The notes beneath the pieces are model-generated. The model ran no database searches. It was not told the DNA's origin and saw only the letters and a list, made by a program, of their open reading frames with translations. Shown in pieces: positions 55,024 through 62,696 of a stretch of 64,000 bases of DNA. A program made the position numbers and the translations under genes. The stretch is from Photobacterium atrarenae (GTDB lineage: Bacteria; Pseudomonadota; Gammaproteobacteria; Enterobacterales; Vibrionaceae), in contig NZ_CP101509.1 in the NCBI RefSeq assembly GCF_024380015.1, positions 1,178,001-1,242,000 of the forward strand, in the 5' to 3' direction. The stretch's first letter is position 1. Each line of letters starts with the position of its first letter.

Positions 55024-55515
55024 ATGATTAAAACTGTTTCTGTTCCGCGGTCGCCTTTACTTGAGCAATCCCTGCCGGAGGCACAATTTGCCGATGCATA
55101 TGAAGTCGCGCTGGCCGATCCCAGTCAGGATATTTGGGAGATCACCTACAAATTATTTACGGAAGGGCAGCAGGATTGGATTAAAGCCCTGATGGGGCTG
55201 CGTAACTTGCTGGTGGCACCGTTTGGGCTGAAAACAGGGCCGATGAACGACGGGGAGCAGGTGTCACAAGAGCGTATCGGTATTTTTAAGGTGTATGAGA
55301 AAACAGGGAATGAGGTGCTGCTCGGAGAGAATGACCGGCATCTGGATTTCAGAATTTCGGTGCTGAAGGATGAAACGAATTCAACCCTGACGGTGACCAC
55401 TCAGGTCGACATGCATAACGTCCTGGGCCGGGCATACATGCGGGTGATCGAGCCGTTTCATCGCATGATTGTTAAAAGCATGATTCGTCAGGCCAAAAAT
55501 AAGGGTGTTTTTTAA
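55024..55515 (+). CDS. DUF2867-family protein
   Basis: Protein of 163 residues matching the DUF2867 family (DIWEITYKLFTEGQQDWIKALMGLRNLLVAPFGLKTG; then VLLGENDRHLDFRISVLKD). Such proteins have a lipid-binding-like or polyketide-cyclase-like fold and often stand beside SDR or ABC1-type genes. ATG 55024 follows AAAGGA with good spacing. It is the last gene of the tetR operon. Function unknown. Confidence 0.85.
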   Translation: MIKTVSVPRSPLLEQSLPEAQFADAYEVALADPSQDIWEITYKLFTEGQQDWIKALMGLRNLLVAPFGLKTGPMNDGEQVSQERIGIFKVYEKTGNEVLLGENDRHLDFRISVLKDETNSTLTVTTQVDMHNVLGRAYMRVIEPFHRMIVKSMIRQAKNKGVF

Positions 55516-55874
55516 CTACAGGGTCGGCCTCTGCTGGTTGGTATATGTCTTTAAGGTATGTTTTGGTATGCATTGGTTGGATATCACTAATGTTGAGACT
55601 TGCTACTAATTGTTCGCAATGATGGTTTATTGGATGGTTCTGCCGGTGTTTGTATGCGCGTGATTGCGTTTGATGTCAAAAAATTATCGTTAGACGACAT
55701 AAAAACGTGCAGTTTCAGAAGAGTTCTTTACACTAGGCATCGGTCTGCACATTTGACATATAAGCAGGCCTGCTTGATGCCTTTGAATGTGATTGAGTCT
55801 TGTTCCGGAGGCAAAGTTAAGCGCTGATATCAAATCATGAACTTCCACCAGCCAGTTAAGGAACTTTGCGGTTT
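55516..55874. other. Intergenic region, no gene seen
   Basis: About 360 bp between the DUF2867 gene and the PAS-MCP gene. A 75-codon open frame here lacks a ribosome-binding site and family resemblance. The promoter of the PAS-MCP gene probably lies within it. Confidence 0.5.
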
Positions 55875-57188
55875 ATGTTTTTCAACAGATCGGTACAACA
55901 AGAAAATCAAAAGCTGAAAGAAGAGCTACATGCCTTGTTGCAAGTGAAAGAGAGCCTGGAAGCGGATATGTTTCGGGTGACGTTAGATACGCACGGCAAT
56001 ATCGTCTCGGTGAACTCGCTGTTTCAGACTGAGATGAAATTGCGCTCAGACGAGGTGAATGGGCGGCATATTACATCGCTTGTTCCGGAGTCGGCACGGA
56101 ACACGCCACACTTTCAACTGATGTCAGGGGCAGTCAAGCAGGGCAAGCACTGGAACGGGGCTCTGCAGCTGCAAAAAGGCAATGGTGAAGAAGCCTGGCT
56201 TCGCTCGATCCTGCAACCCATCCTGGCGCCAACAGGCGGGATCAAGCATTTTCTGATTTATGCCTCTGAGCTGACCCGAACCATTAAATCTTCGCGTGAA
56301 CAGGAAGATTTAATTAAGGCGCTGCATCGCTCGACGGCAGTGATTGAGTTCAGCCTGGATGGGGTCATATTGGATGCTAATCAGAACTTTCTGGATTCCA
56401 CTGGCTACGACAAATCACAGATCCTCGGCAAGCATCACCGGATGTTCTGTGACAGTGCGGAAGTTCATTCCGCGGAATATGCCGCTTTCTGGCAAAAGCT
56501 GGCTCGGGGAGAGTTCGTCTCTGACCGCTTCAAGCGGTTCGACAAATACGGCAATGTGGTTTGGTTGGAAGCCTCGTATAACCCGATTTATGATGCCAAT
56601 GGCGAGCTGTATAAAGTGGTGAAGTTTGCGACGGTGATCACCGATCAGATCAATCGTGAGAATGCGATTTCGGAAGCGGCAGAAATCGCCCATGAAGTCT
56701 CAGCCACGACGGGTGAGCAAACCACTCAGGGCAATCAGGTGATTGAGTCCACGATCGGCAAAGTGGGCGAGCTTGCGAGCCAAATGGCTGATGCCAACGA
56801 AGGGATCCAGGCCCTGAATACGCAATCACAAAAAATCAATGAACTGGTCAACAGCATTGATGGCATTGCCAATCAAACCAACCTGCTGGCGCTGAATGCT
56901 GCGATTGAGGCGGCTCGGGCGGGCGAGCAGGGGCGGGGCTTTGCGGTTGTTGCTGATGAGGTGCGCTTGTTGGCATCAAGAACCAGTCAGACCACGGAAG
57001 AGATCATGGCTGTGGTGTCTGAAAACATGAAGCTGACCGAAAATGCCGTTCACCTGATCGAGCAAGGGTTGGCGCAAGCCTCTGAGGCGCTTGATTTGTC
57101 GAAAGAAGCCGGCCAGGTGATGCATGATATTCGCCTGGGGGCGCAAAAAGTTGATGAGGCGGTCGGCAGCTTCGCCAAACAGCTTTAA
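55875..57188 (+). CDS. Soluble PAS-PAS methyl-accepting protein, BdlA-like
   Basis: Cytoplasmic chemotaxis-type transducer of 437 residues without membrane segments. Two PAS domains (about residues 30-140 and 150-265; the second with [22 protein letters not shown]) are followed by an MCP signalling domain whose hairpin tip is [42 protein letters not shown]. The layout and length resemble BdlA, which links energy or redox state to biofilm dispersal in Pseudomonas, and Aer-type sensors. ATG 55875 is taken; the frame also allows TTG 55866. Ligand or cofactor unknown. Confidence 0.88.
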   Translation: MFFNRSVQQENQKLKEELHALLQVKESLEADMFRVTLDTHGNIVSVNSLFQTEMKLRSDEVNGRHITSLVPESARNTPHFQLMSGAVKQGKHWNGALQLQKGNGEEAWLRSILQPILAPTGGIKHFLIYASELTRTIKSSREQEDLIKALHRSTAVIEFSLDGVILDANQNFLDSTGYDKSQILGKHHRMFCDSAEVHSAEYAAFWQKLARGEFVSDRFKRFDKYGNVVWLEASYNPIYDANGELYKVVKFATVITDQINRENAISEAAEIAHEVSATTGEQTTQGNQVIESTIGKVGELASQMADANEGIQALNTQSQKINELVNSIDGIANQTNLLALNAAIEAARAGEQGRGFAVVADEVRLLASRTSQTTEEIMAVVSENMKLTENAVHLIEQGLAQASEALDLSKEAGQVMHDIRLGAQKVDEAVGSFAKQL

Positions 57189-57295
57189 CACTGTGATGAA
57201 GAGTCCCACCGCAGGGAGGGATGTGGTCAGGGGCCTGAACGATTTGTACGTGCAAAATGGTGTTACAGAGGACATGAGTTCAGGGAGAGAAGCGA

Positions 57296-58192
57296 TTGAA
57301 CCTCAGGCAGCTGGAAGTTTTTTATGCGGTGATGAAGGCAGGAACCGTCTCTGGCGCTGCCCGTAGCCTGCATGTCTCCCAACCGAACGTAACCCGGATC
57401 CTGGCCCATACCGAGCAACAGCTCGGTTTTGCCTTGTTTGAGCGGGTCAAAGGACGTTTGACCCCGACTCAAGAAGCGCTGGCGCTGCTGCCGGAAGCTG
57501 AAAAGATCTATCAGCAACTGGGCCTGTTTCACACCCTGACCCAAAAGGTGGGCCGCGGCACCCAGCACCTTCGTATCGGCGCACCGCCTGTTCTCGCAAG
57601 TACCCTGCTGCCGCCCGTCATTGCGATCTTGCGTCGCCAGAGCAATTTATCCATCGATCTGATCACCGGCAACAAAGATGAACTGAGTCAGGGGTTGCTG
57701 CGTCATGAACTGGATATCGCGGTGGCCTTTGGTGATGATACGCCACCCGGGCTGAATCAAGAGTTGCTTACCACCGGATATGTTCAGGTTATTGCGCTGG
57801 AGCGGGCGATGGAGGCGATAGTCGAGCCGCTGACTCTGGCAGCGATGGTGCAATCGGGTGTCGAGATCATCGGTCTGGATACCCGGGATCCGCTGGGGGG
57901 AACGCTCAATCGCATGATTCTGGCGTTGGCGCCGCAATATCAGCATGCACTAACAGTGCGAAGCTATAGCGCGGCGGTGGAGCTGGCCAAGCTTGGGCTC
58001 GGCATGGCGCTGGTCGATCCCTGGACGGCACAGGGTCACCGCGACAATGCTCAGGTGCAAGTCGCTGAATTATCGCCGCAAGTACCGGTGCATGTGTCGC
58101 TTTACAGTGCGAACCATCAATCTCCCTCGGCGGCCAGCCGGTTATTCATCACAAGGCTCAAAGCGCAGGTGAGCGGCGACGCCCAGGCATAG
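57296..58192 (+). CDS. dgcR: LysR-family regulator of the adjacent D-glutamate genes (DgcR-like)
   Basis: LysR regulator of 298 residues that starts with TTG 57296 (GGGAGAGAAG upstream; first residues NLRQLEVFYAVMKAGTVSGAARSLHVSQPNVTRIL, the winged helix). The C-terminal effector domain includes HLRIGAPPVLASTLLPPVIAIL. It stands 100 bp upstream of and in line with the DUF1611 and racemase genes, so it is their probable activator. Similar LysR-DgcN-DgcA sets are known in marine bacteria. Confidence 0.85.
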   Translation: MNLRQLEVFYAVMKAGTVSGAARSLHVSQPNVTRILAHTEQQLGFALFERVKGRLTPTQEALALLPEAEKIYQQLGLFHTLTQKVGRGTQHLRIGAPPVLASTLLPPVIAILRRQSNLSIDLITGNKDELSQGLLRHELDIAVAFGDDTPPGLNQELLTTGYVQVIALERAMEAIVEPLTLAAMVQSGVEIIGLDTRDPLGGTLNRMILALAPQYQHALTVRSYSAAVELAKLGLGMALVDPWTAQGHRDNAQVQVAELSPQVPVHVSLYSANHQSPSAASRLFITRLKAQVSGDAQA

Positions 58193-58292
58193 CCATAACC
58201 TCACGTTATACCCGGCCAACAACAAAGTATTCGTTCTTTCCGCACCTGGTGCTTAGATTAATGGCATCACCAGCAGACACGGAAGGACACTG

Positions 58293-59303
58293 ATGCAAAT
58301 TCCTCAACCTTATTTACTGTTCCTCGGCGATGTCACCGATCCCTTAGCGGCGAAAACGGCCCGGGGCATTCTGCACTGGCGGCCAGACAGTTGTGTCGGC
58401 CAGCTCCGTTTAACGGCGCAGACGGTATCGTTGCAACTGGCAGATCTGTCACTGGCGGATGCGAAAAATCTCGGGGTCAAAACACTGGTGATTGGCACTG
58501 CCAATGCCGGCGGGGTGATCCCCGAGTCCTGGCAGCAGGTACTGAAAGATGCGGTTCAGATGGGATTTCACATCGCATCGGGCATGCATCAGCGTTTGCG
58601 AGATATCCCCGGGCTCAGCGCCCTGGCAGAGCAGCACCAGGTACAGCTGTTTGATGTCCGGCACTACGATACACCGCTGGCGGTAGGCACCGGACAGCAG
58701 CGGGCAGGAAAGCGCCTGTTGACGGTCGGCAGTGATTGCTCGGTTGGGAAAATGTATACCGCATTGGCTCTGGATCGGGCGTTGAATCAGGCGGGCACTC
58801 CGGCGCAGTTCAAAGCGACCGGCCAGACCGGCATTTTGATCCAGGGGCAGGGGATTTCGGTTGATGCCGTGGTGGCGGATTTCATCTCCGGCGCGGTGGA
58901 AGCACTCAGCCCGGGCTTTGACACGCATGCGTGGGATATCATTGAGGGACAGGGTTCGTTAATGAATCCATCCTTTGCCGGGGTGAGTCTGGGGTTGCTT
59001 CATGGCGCGCAGCCGGACGCCCTGGTCTTGTGCCATGAACTGGGACGGCCGCATATTCGCCATCTGCCGCATATGCCGATGCCAGATATTTCAGAAGTCC
59101 TTGCCGCGAACCTTCAGGCCGCCAGACTGACCAACCCGAAGGCTGAATTTGTTGGGATCTGTCTCAATACATCTGCTATTTCTGAGCAGGAAGCGCAGTT
59201 GGTGTGCGAGCAGTGGCGTGAGCGCTATCGGCTGCCGGTCACAGATCCGGTGCGCTTTGGCGTGGACAATATCATCCAACGACTGGTCGACCGAGGTGCC
59301 TGA
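58293..59303 (+). CDS. dgcN: DUF1611 protein, DgcN-like D-glutamate N-acetyltransferase
   Basis: Protein of 336 residues of the DUF1611 family with a P-loop-like stretch (LLTVGSDCSVGKMYTALAL) and FKATGQTGILIQGQGISVDAVVADFISGAVE. Members next to an enolase-type racemase have been assigned to D-glutamate catabolism, in which DgcN acetylates D-glutamate and DgcA converts the N-acetyl-D form to the L form. Its stop overlaps the start of the next gene, so the two are translationally coupled. Function is inferred from family and context. Confidence 0.85.
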   Translation: MQIPQPYLLFLGDVTDPLAAKTARGILHWRPDSCVGQLRLTAQTVSLQLADLSLADAKNLGVKTLVIGTANAGGVIPESWQQVLKDAVQMGFHIASGMHQRLRDIPGLSALAEQHQVQLFDVRHYDTPLAVGTGQQRAGKRLLTVGSDCSVGKMYTALALDRALNQAGTPAQFKATGQTGILIQGQGISVDAVVADFISGAVEALSPGFDTHAWDIIEGQGSLMNPSFAGVSLGLLHGAQPDALVLCHELGRPHIRHLPHMPMPDISEVLAANLQAARLTNPKAEFVGICLNTSAISEQEAQLVCEQWRERYRLPVTDPVRFGVDNIIQRLVDRGA

Positions 59304-60271
59304 TGCAGATCCAAGCCAAACCCGAACACATCCCGTTTGCCAAACCCTTTCGCATTGCCCGGGGCGCCCGAACACATCTGGAGATTGTGCGGGTGACGAT
59401 CACCGACGGGGAGCAGGCGGTTGAAGCCGAATGTACTCCCTATGCCCGTTACGGCGAAGAGACGGCGTCCGTGCTGGCGCAAATCGAACGGGTGATCCCG
59501 GCGTTGGCGGAGTTGTCGGCGCAGCAGGCCAAATCTGAGTTGCAGACCTTGCTGCCGGCCGGGGCAGCCCGCAATGCCCTGGATTGCGCCTTATGGTCCC
59601 TCATTGCCAGGCAGGCCGGCAGTCAGTTTCCGTCGCCTTATTTTCAGTTGCAGCCCGCTCTGGAAACAGCGATGACGGTTTCCATCGGCACCCCGCAGGA
59701 GATGGCCCGGCAAGCGCGGGATTATGTGGCCCAAGGGGCGACCTTGCTGAAAGTGAAGCTGGATGCGGACAACATTGTCAGCCGGGTTGCCGCAACCCGG
59801 GACGTCGCGCCGGATGCGCGGATCATCCTTGATGCCAATGAGTCCTGGGCGGGGATGGATTTGCCTGCGTTGTTTGACGCGCTTGCGCCATTGGAAATTG
59901 CCATGATAGAACAGCCCCTGCCAGCCGGGGCGGATGATGCGCTGCAGTGTTTTGTCCACCGGATCCCGGTGTGTGCCGATGAGAGCTGTCATACCCGGGC
60001 TGATTTGGCGCACGTTCGCAGCCGTTATGAGATGATCAATATTAAGCTGGATAAAACCGGCGGCCTGACCGAAGCGCTCACGCTCAAGGAAGCAGCCCAG
60101 CAGCAAGGGTTGGCGGTGATGGTCGGGTGCATGCTCGGCACCTCCCTGGCGATGAGGGCTGCCCTGCCTATTGCCCAGGACGCCGCGGTGGTCGATCTCG
60201 ACGGCCCGGTGCTCATTGGTGAAACCGGTAAGGATGTACTCACTTATCGGGATGGTCAGTTAATCCTTTGA
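59303..60271 (+). CDS. dgcA: Enolase-superfamily epimerase, DgcA-like N-acetyl-D-glutamate racemase
   Basis: Enzyme of 322 residues of the muconate-lactonising/dipeptide-epimerase group. The catalytic Lys motif is LLKVKLDAD, metal ligands are in IILDANESW, MIEQPLP and CADESCHT, and the second catalytic Lys is in INIKLDKTGG. On sequence alone it would be called L-Ala-D/L-Glu epimerase. Linkage to DUF1611 favours N-acetyl-D-glutamate racemase. A strong terminator follows. Confidence 0.88.
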   Translation: MQIQAKPEHIPFAKPFRIARGARTHLEIVRVTITDGEQAVEAECTPYARYGEETASVLAQIERVIPALAELSAQQAKSELQTLLPAGAARNALDCALWSLIARQAGSQFPSPYFQLQPALETAMTVSIGTPQEMARQARDYVAQGATLLKVKLDADNIVSRVAATRDVAPDARIILDANESWAGMDLPALFDALAPLEIAMIEQPLPAGADDALQCFVHRIPVCADESCHTRADLAHVRSRYEMINIKLDKTGGLTEALTLKEAAQQQGLAVMVGCMLGTSLAMRAALPIAQDAAVVDLDGPVLIGETGKDVLTYRDGQLIL

Positions 60272-60310
60272 AAACGCCCGCCCTGATGTGATACACCGGG
60301 GCGGGCGTTT
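60272..60310 (+). terminator. Rho-independent terminator after dgcA
   Basis: A perfect 12-bp stem AAACGCCCGCCC/GGGCGGGCGTTT (60272-60283 with 60299-60310), with flanking A and T tracts. It may also serve the convergent metQ gene. Confidence 0.9.
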
Positions 60311-60381
60311 GCTTTGGACACTCACGTTACTGTCAAGCACGGCTGGTGGCCGGGGTCACGGTAATTGACGCGCCGGTTTTG

Positions 60382-61188
60382 TTATTGAAAAGCAGGCTCG
60401 ATGGTGCCGTTGAAGGTCTGCTGGATAAAGTCACGGACCGGCTGCGACTGGTACAGCTTCACGAACTTCTGATAATCGGCATTGTCCTTGTCTTCCTCGC
60501 GCGCGGCGACCACCATCACGGCGAGTGCGGCATCTTTCGACTCCAGGTAGAGGCCGAGCTCTTTCGGATCCAGGCCCGATGACATCATGTAGTTCATGGT
60601 GATGGCTGCGGCATCTACGTCTTCCAGGCTTCTCGGCAATTGGGCCGCTTCAATTTCAATGATCTCAAGCTGCTTCGGATTCTCAACGATATCGCTCAGC
60701 GTCGCTTTGTGGCCGACATCCGGTTTGAGCGTGATGAGATTGGCATCGGCCAATAGCAGCAGGCCGCGTCCGCCGTTCGTCGGATCGTTCGGGATGGCAA
60801 TGCGCGCGTGATCCGGTAGTTCAGCAAGCTTGTGATAAGTTTGCGAATAGAGCCCCATTCGCATCAGGATTGACTCCCCCAGTGAGATTAAGTGGCTGCC
60901 ATTGTTGGCATTGTACGTTTGTAAAAATGGCAGATGCTGATAGCTATTGAGATCCAGGCTGCCGTCCGCCAGCGCCGCATTGGGCGTGATGTAATCTGAA
61001 AATTCGATCACTTCGACTTTTAACCCTTGTTTTTCAGCTTCCCGGGCCACGGCTTCTACTACCTGGGCGTGGGGACCGACGGTTGCGCCGACTTTCAACA
61101 CCGCTTCATCCTTTTGGCCGCAGCCGGTTAATCCCAGCACCAAGGCTGCACCAAATAACCACTGACTGACTTTCTTATTCTTTTTCAT
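60382..61188 (-). CDS. metQ: Methionine-binding lipoprotein MetQ/NlpA
   Basis: Substrate-binding lipoprotein (268 residues) of a D/L-methionine ABC importer. The lipobox is LGLTGCGQ (Cys about residue 23). The ligand-domain stretches VGATVGPHAQVVE, SDYITPNAALADGSLDLNSYQHLPFL and IAIPNDPTNGGRGLLLL are typical of MetQ. ATG 61188 follows GGAGGA and is preferred over the frame start at 61200. No metN or metI gene is nearby, so it must work with a transporter encoded elsewhere. A MetJ operator lies upstream. Confidence 0.92.
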   Translation of the reverse strand: MKKNKKVSQWLFGAALVLGLTGCGQKDEAVLKVGATVGPHAQVVEAVAREAEKQGLKVEVIEFSDYITPNAALADGSLDLNSYQHLPFLQTYNANNGSHLISLGESILMRMGLYSQTYHKLAELPDHARIAIPNDPTNGGRGLLLLADANLITLKPDVGHKATLSDIVENPKQLEIIEIEAAQLPRSLEDVDAAAITMNYMMSSGLDPKELGLYLESKDAALAVMVVAAREEDKDNADYQKFVKLYQSQPVRDFIQQTFNGTIEPAFQ

Positions 61189-61212
61189 CTGATCCTCCAT
61201 GTTGACGCTAAA

Positions 61213-61264
61213 GGATGTTTAGACGTCTGGATTTCCATCCTACGGTTTGTATGAGAATATGCAA
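61213..61264 (-). promoter_or_regulatory. metQ promoter with MetJ operator
   Basis: In minus-strand reading TTGCAT (61259-61264) and TAGGAT (61237-61242) are separated by 16 bp. Just downstream lies a perfect MetJ box AGACGTCT (61221-61228) followed directly by a weaker one, AAACATCC (61213-61220, 5 of 8 matches). MetJ with S-adenosylmethionine would repress metQ when methionine is plentiful. Confidence 0.75.
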
Positions 61265-61508
61265 CTGATTATTTCATTTATTTCTCAGAGCAAGGTTCAG
61301 GCTCGGGATAATGGTGTGATGAATCCGGGCTGGGTAGTGATGACTGTCCCAGCCTCGGTATATAACTTTGGCTTAGAAAGGAGGGGCTCAAAAATACGAA
61401 GCATTTTCACTCTGATTTCATTACATTACCCGAGGTTATGAAGAGATCCGACGGATTGGCAGTCGTCAATGACGACATACCATCCTGCCAACTCAGGAGA
61501 AGGAAGCG
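61265..61508. other. Intergenic region between metQ and the histidine phosphatase gene
   Basis: Divergent gap of about 300 bp in total. Beyond the metQ promoter it holds a small hairpin GGCTGGG/CCCAGCC (61329-61352) of unknown role. No gene is supported. Confidence 0.45.
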
Positions 61509-62114
61509 ATGAAACGAATTTGTTTAGTGACGCACACGCAAGCGACTCATTCTGTGAATGGTCAGGTGGGCGGCTGGTTTGATTCGGAATTGACAGAGCA
61601 GGGGCGCGCTCAGGCCGCCAGTCTCCGCGAGAAAATCAAAGCACATGGTTTTGAGCTTGAAAATCTGAAAGTTTATTCATCCGATCTCAAGCGTGCAGTA
61701 CAGACAACGGAGGCGTTGGCTGCGGGACAGGTACTGGATGTACGGTATGACACCCGATTGCGGGAGATGTCGTTTGGCCGTCACGAAGGGATGGATCAGG
61801 CCGCGCATGATGAGCTTATGCAGCCGGTGAGTGCGACGGGGGAGCGACTGGATCACCGGATTTGTGATGGCGCGGAGTCTCGCCGGGAAGTTGCGGCGCG
61901 GATCGCTGCGTTTGTGCAAGAGGTCATGCACCTGCCTGGTGATGCCTTAATTGTAACGCATGGTTTTGCGGCAACCTTCGTGATTGCGGCATTTCAACAG
62001 ATTGATATTGAAAGCATGGGCTATATTGCATTCAAGGTAAACCCGGGCAGCGTGTCGATCCTGGAAGCGGATGACTTATTTCAAAATCGCGCCGTTTGTT
62101 TGCTTAATGGATAA
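61509..62114 (+). CDS. Histidine-phosphatase-superfamily protein with altered RHG motif
   Basis: Protein of 201 residues with the phosphoglycerate mutase-like fold. The usual LVRHGE start is LVTHTQ here (His 9 kept, Arg and Gly replaced by Thr). Other blocks are intact: SDLKRAVQTTEAL, REMSFGRHEG and the second catalytic His in LIVTHGFAA. The missing Arg should weaken phosphate binding, so it may act on an unusual substrate; related sequences with a VTHPEATH-type start form a known subgroup. It stands directly before a GNAT gene. Confidence 0.85.
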   Translation: MKRICLVTHTQATHSVNGQVGGWFDSELTEQGRAQAASLREKIKAHGFELENLKVYSSDLKRAVQTTEALAAGQVLDVRYDTRLREMSFGRHEGMDQAAHDELMQPVSATGERLDHRICDGAESRREVAARIAAFVQEVMHLPGDALIVTHGFAATFVIAAFQQIDIESMGYIAFKVNPGSVSILEADDLFQNRAVCLLNG

Positions 62115-62135
62115 AACATGATTCAGGAGGATGAC

Positions 62136-62603
62136 TTGGCTGTTCATTTCAGACCCGCAACGCAAGATGATCTCGAAACTTTAGTCTTGATGCTGCAGGA
62201 TGATGCACTCGGTTCACAACGCGAAGACGGCACCTTGCCGTTAAATGCCAACTACCTTCAGGCGTTCGATGCCATTCAGGCCGATCCCAATAACCAATTG
62301 ATGGTCGCAGAAATCCAAGACAGGGTAGTGGGGATGTTGCAGCTGACGTTCATTCCATATCTCACTCACATCGGCTCTTGGCGATGCTTGATCGAAGGCG
62401 TTCGGATCCACACCGATTATCGTGGTCAGGGCCTCGGTGAGCAGATGTTTCAGTATGCGATAGGTCAGGCGCAGGAGAAAGGTTGCCAGTTGGTTCAGCT
62501 CACCTCGGACAAGCAGCGTCCGGATGCGTTGCGGTTCTACGAGAAGCTGGGATTTGTCGCCACGCATGAAGGGTTTAAGTTGCGGCTGCTGTCGCCAGCA
62601 TGA
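62136..62603 (+). CDS. GNAT-family N-acetyltransferase
   Basis: Acetyltransferase of about 155 residues with the acetyl-CoA loop VRIHTDYRGQGLGEQM and the C-terminal ALRFYEKLGFVATHEGFKL. The frame opens at ATG 62118, but that codon has no ribosome-binding site, whereas AGGAGG (62125-62130) lies five bases before TTG 62136. TTG is therefore the likely start. It follows the histidine-phosphatase gene closely, probably as one operon. Substrate unknown. Confidence 0.85.
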   Translation: MAVHFRPATQDDLETLVLMLQDDALGSQREDGTLPLNANYLQAFDAIQADPNNQLMVAEIQDRVVGMLQLTFIPYLTHIGSWRCLIEGVRIHTDYRGQGLGEQMFQYAIGQAQEKGCQLVQLTSDKQRPDALRFYEKLGFVATHEGFKLRLLSPA

Positions 62604-62696
62604 GTATGATGGGGTGATACTGATGAATATCCGATTTAGGGTTCAAAACCGCTGACGTCACAGCGGTTCTTCGGTGCTTGTAGCGACGAACGCTTG

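Noticed and set aside
55600..55827. 75-codon plus-strand frame in the gap before the PAS-MCP gene
   Set aside because: No ribosome-binding site, poor codon character and no family resemblance.
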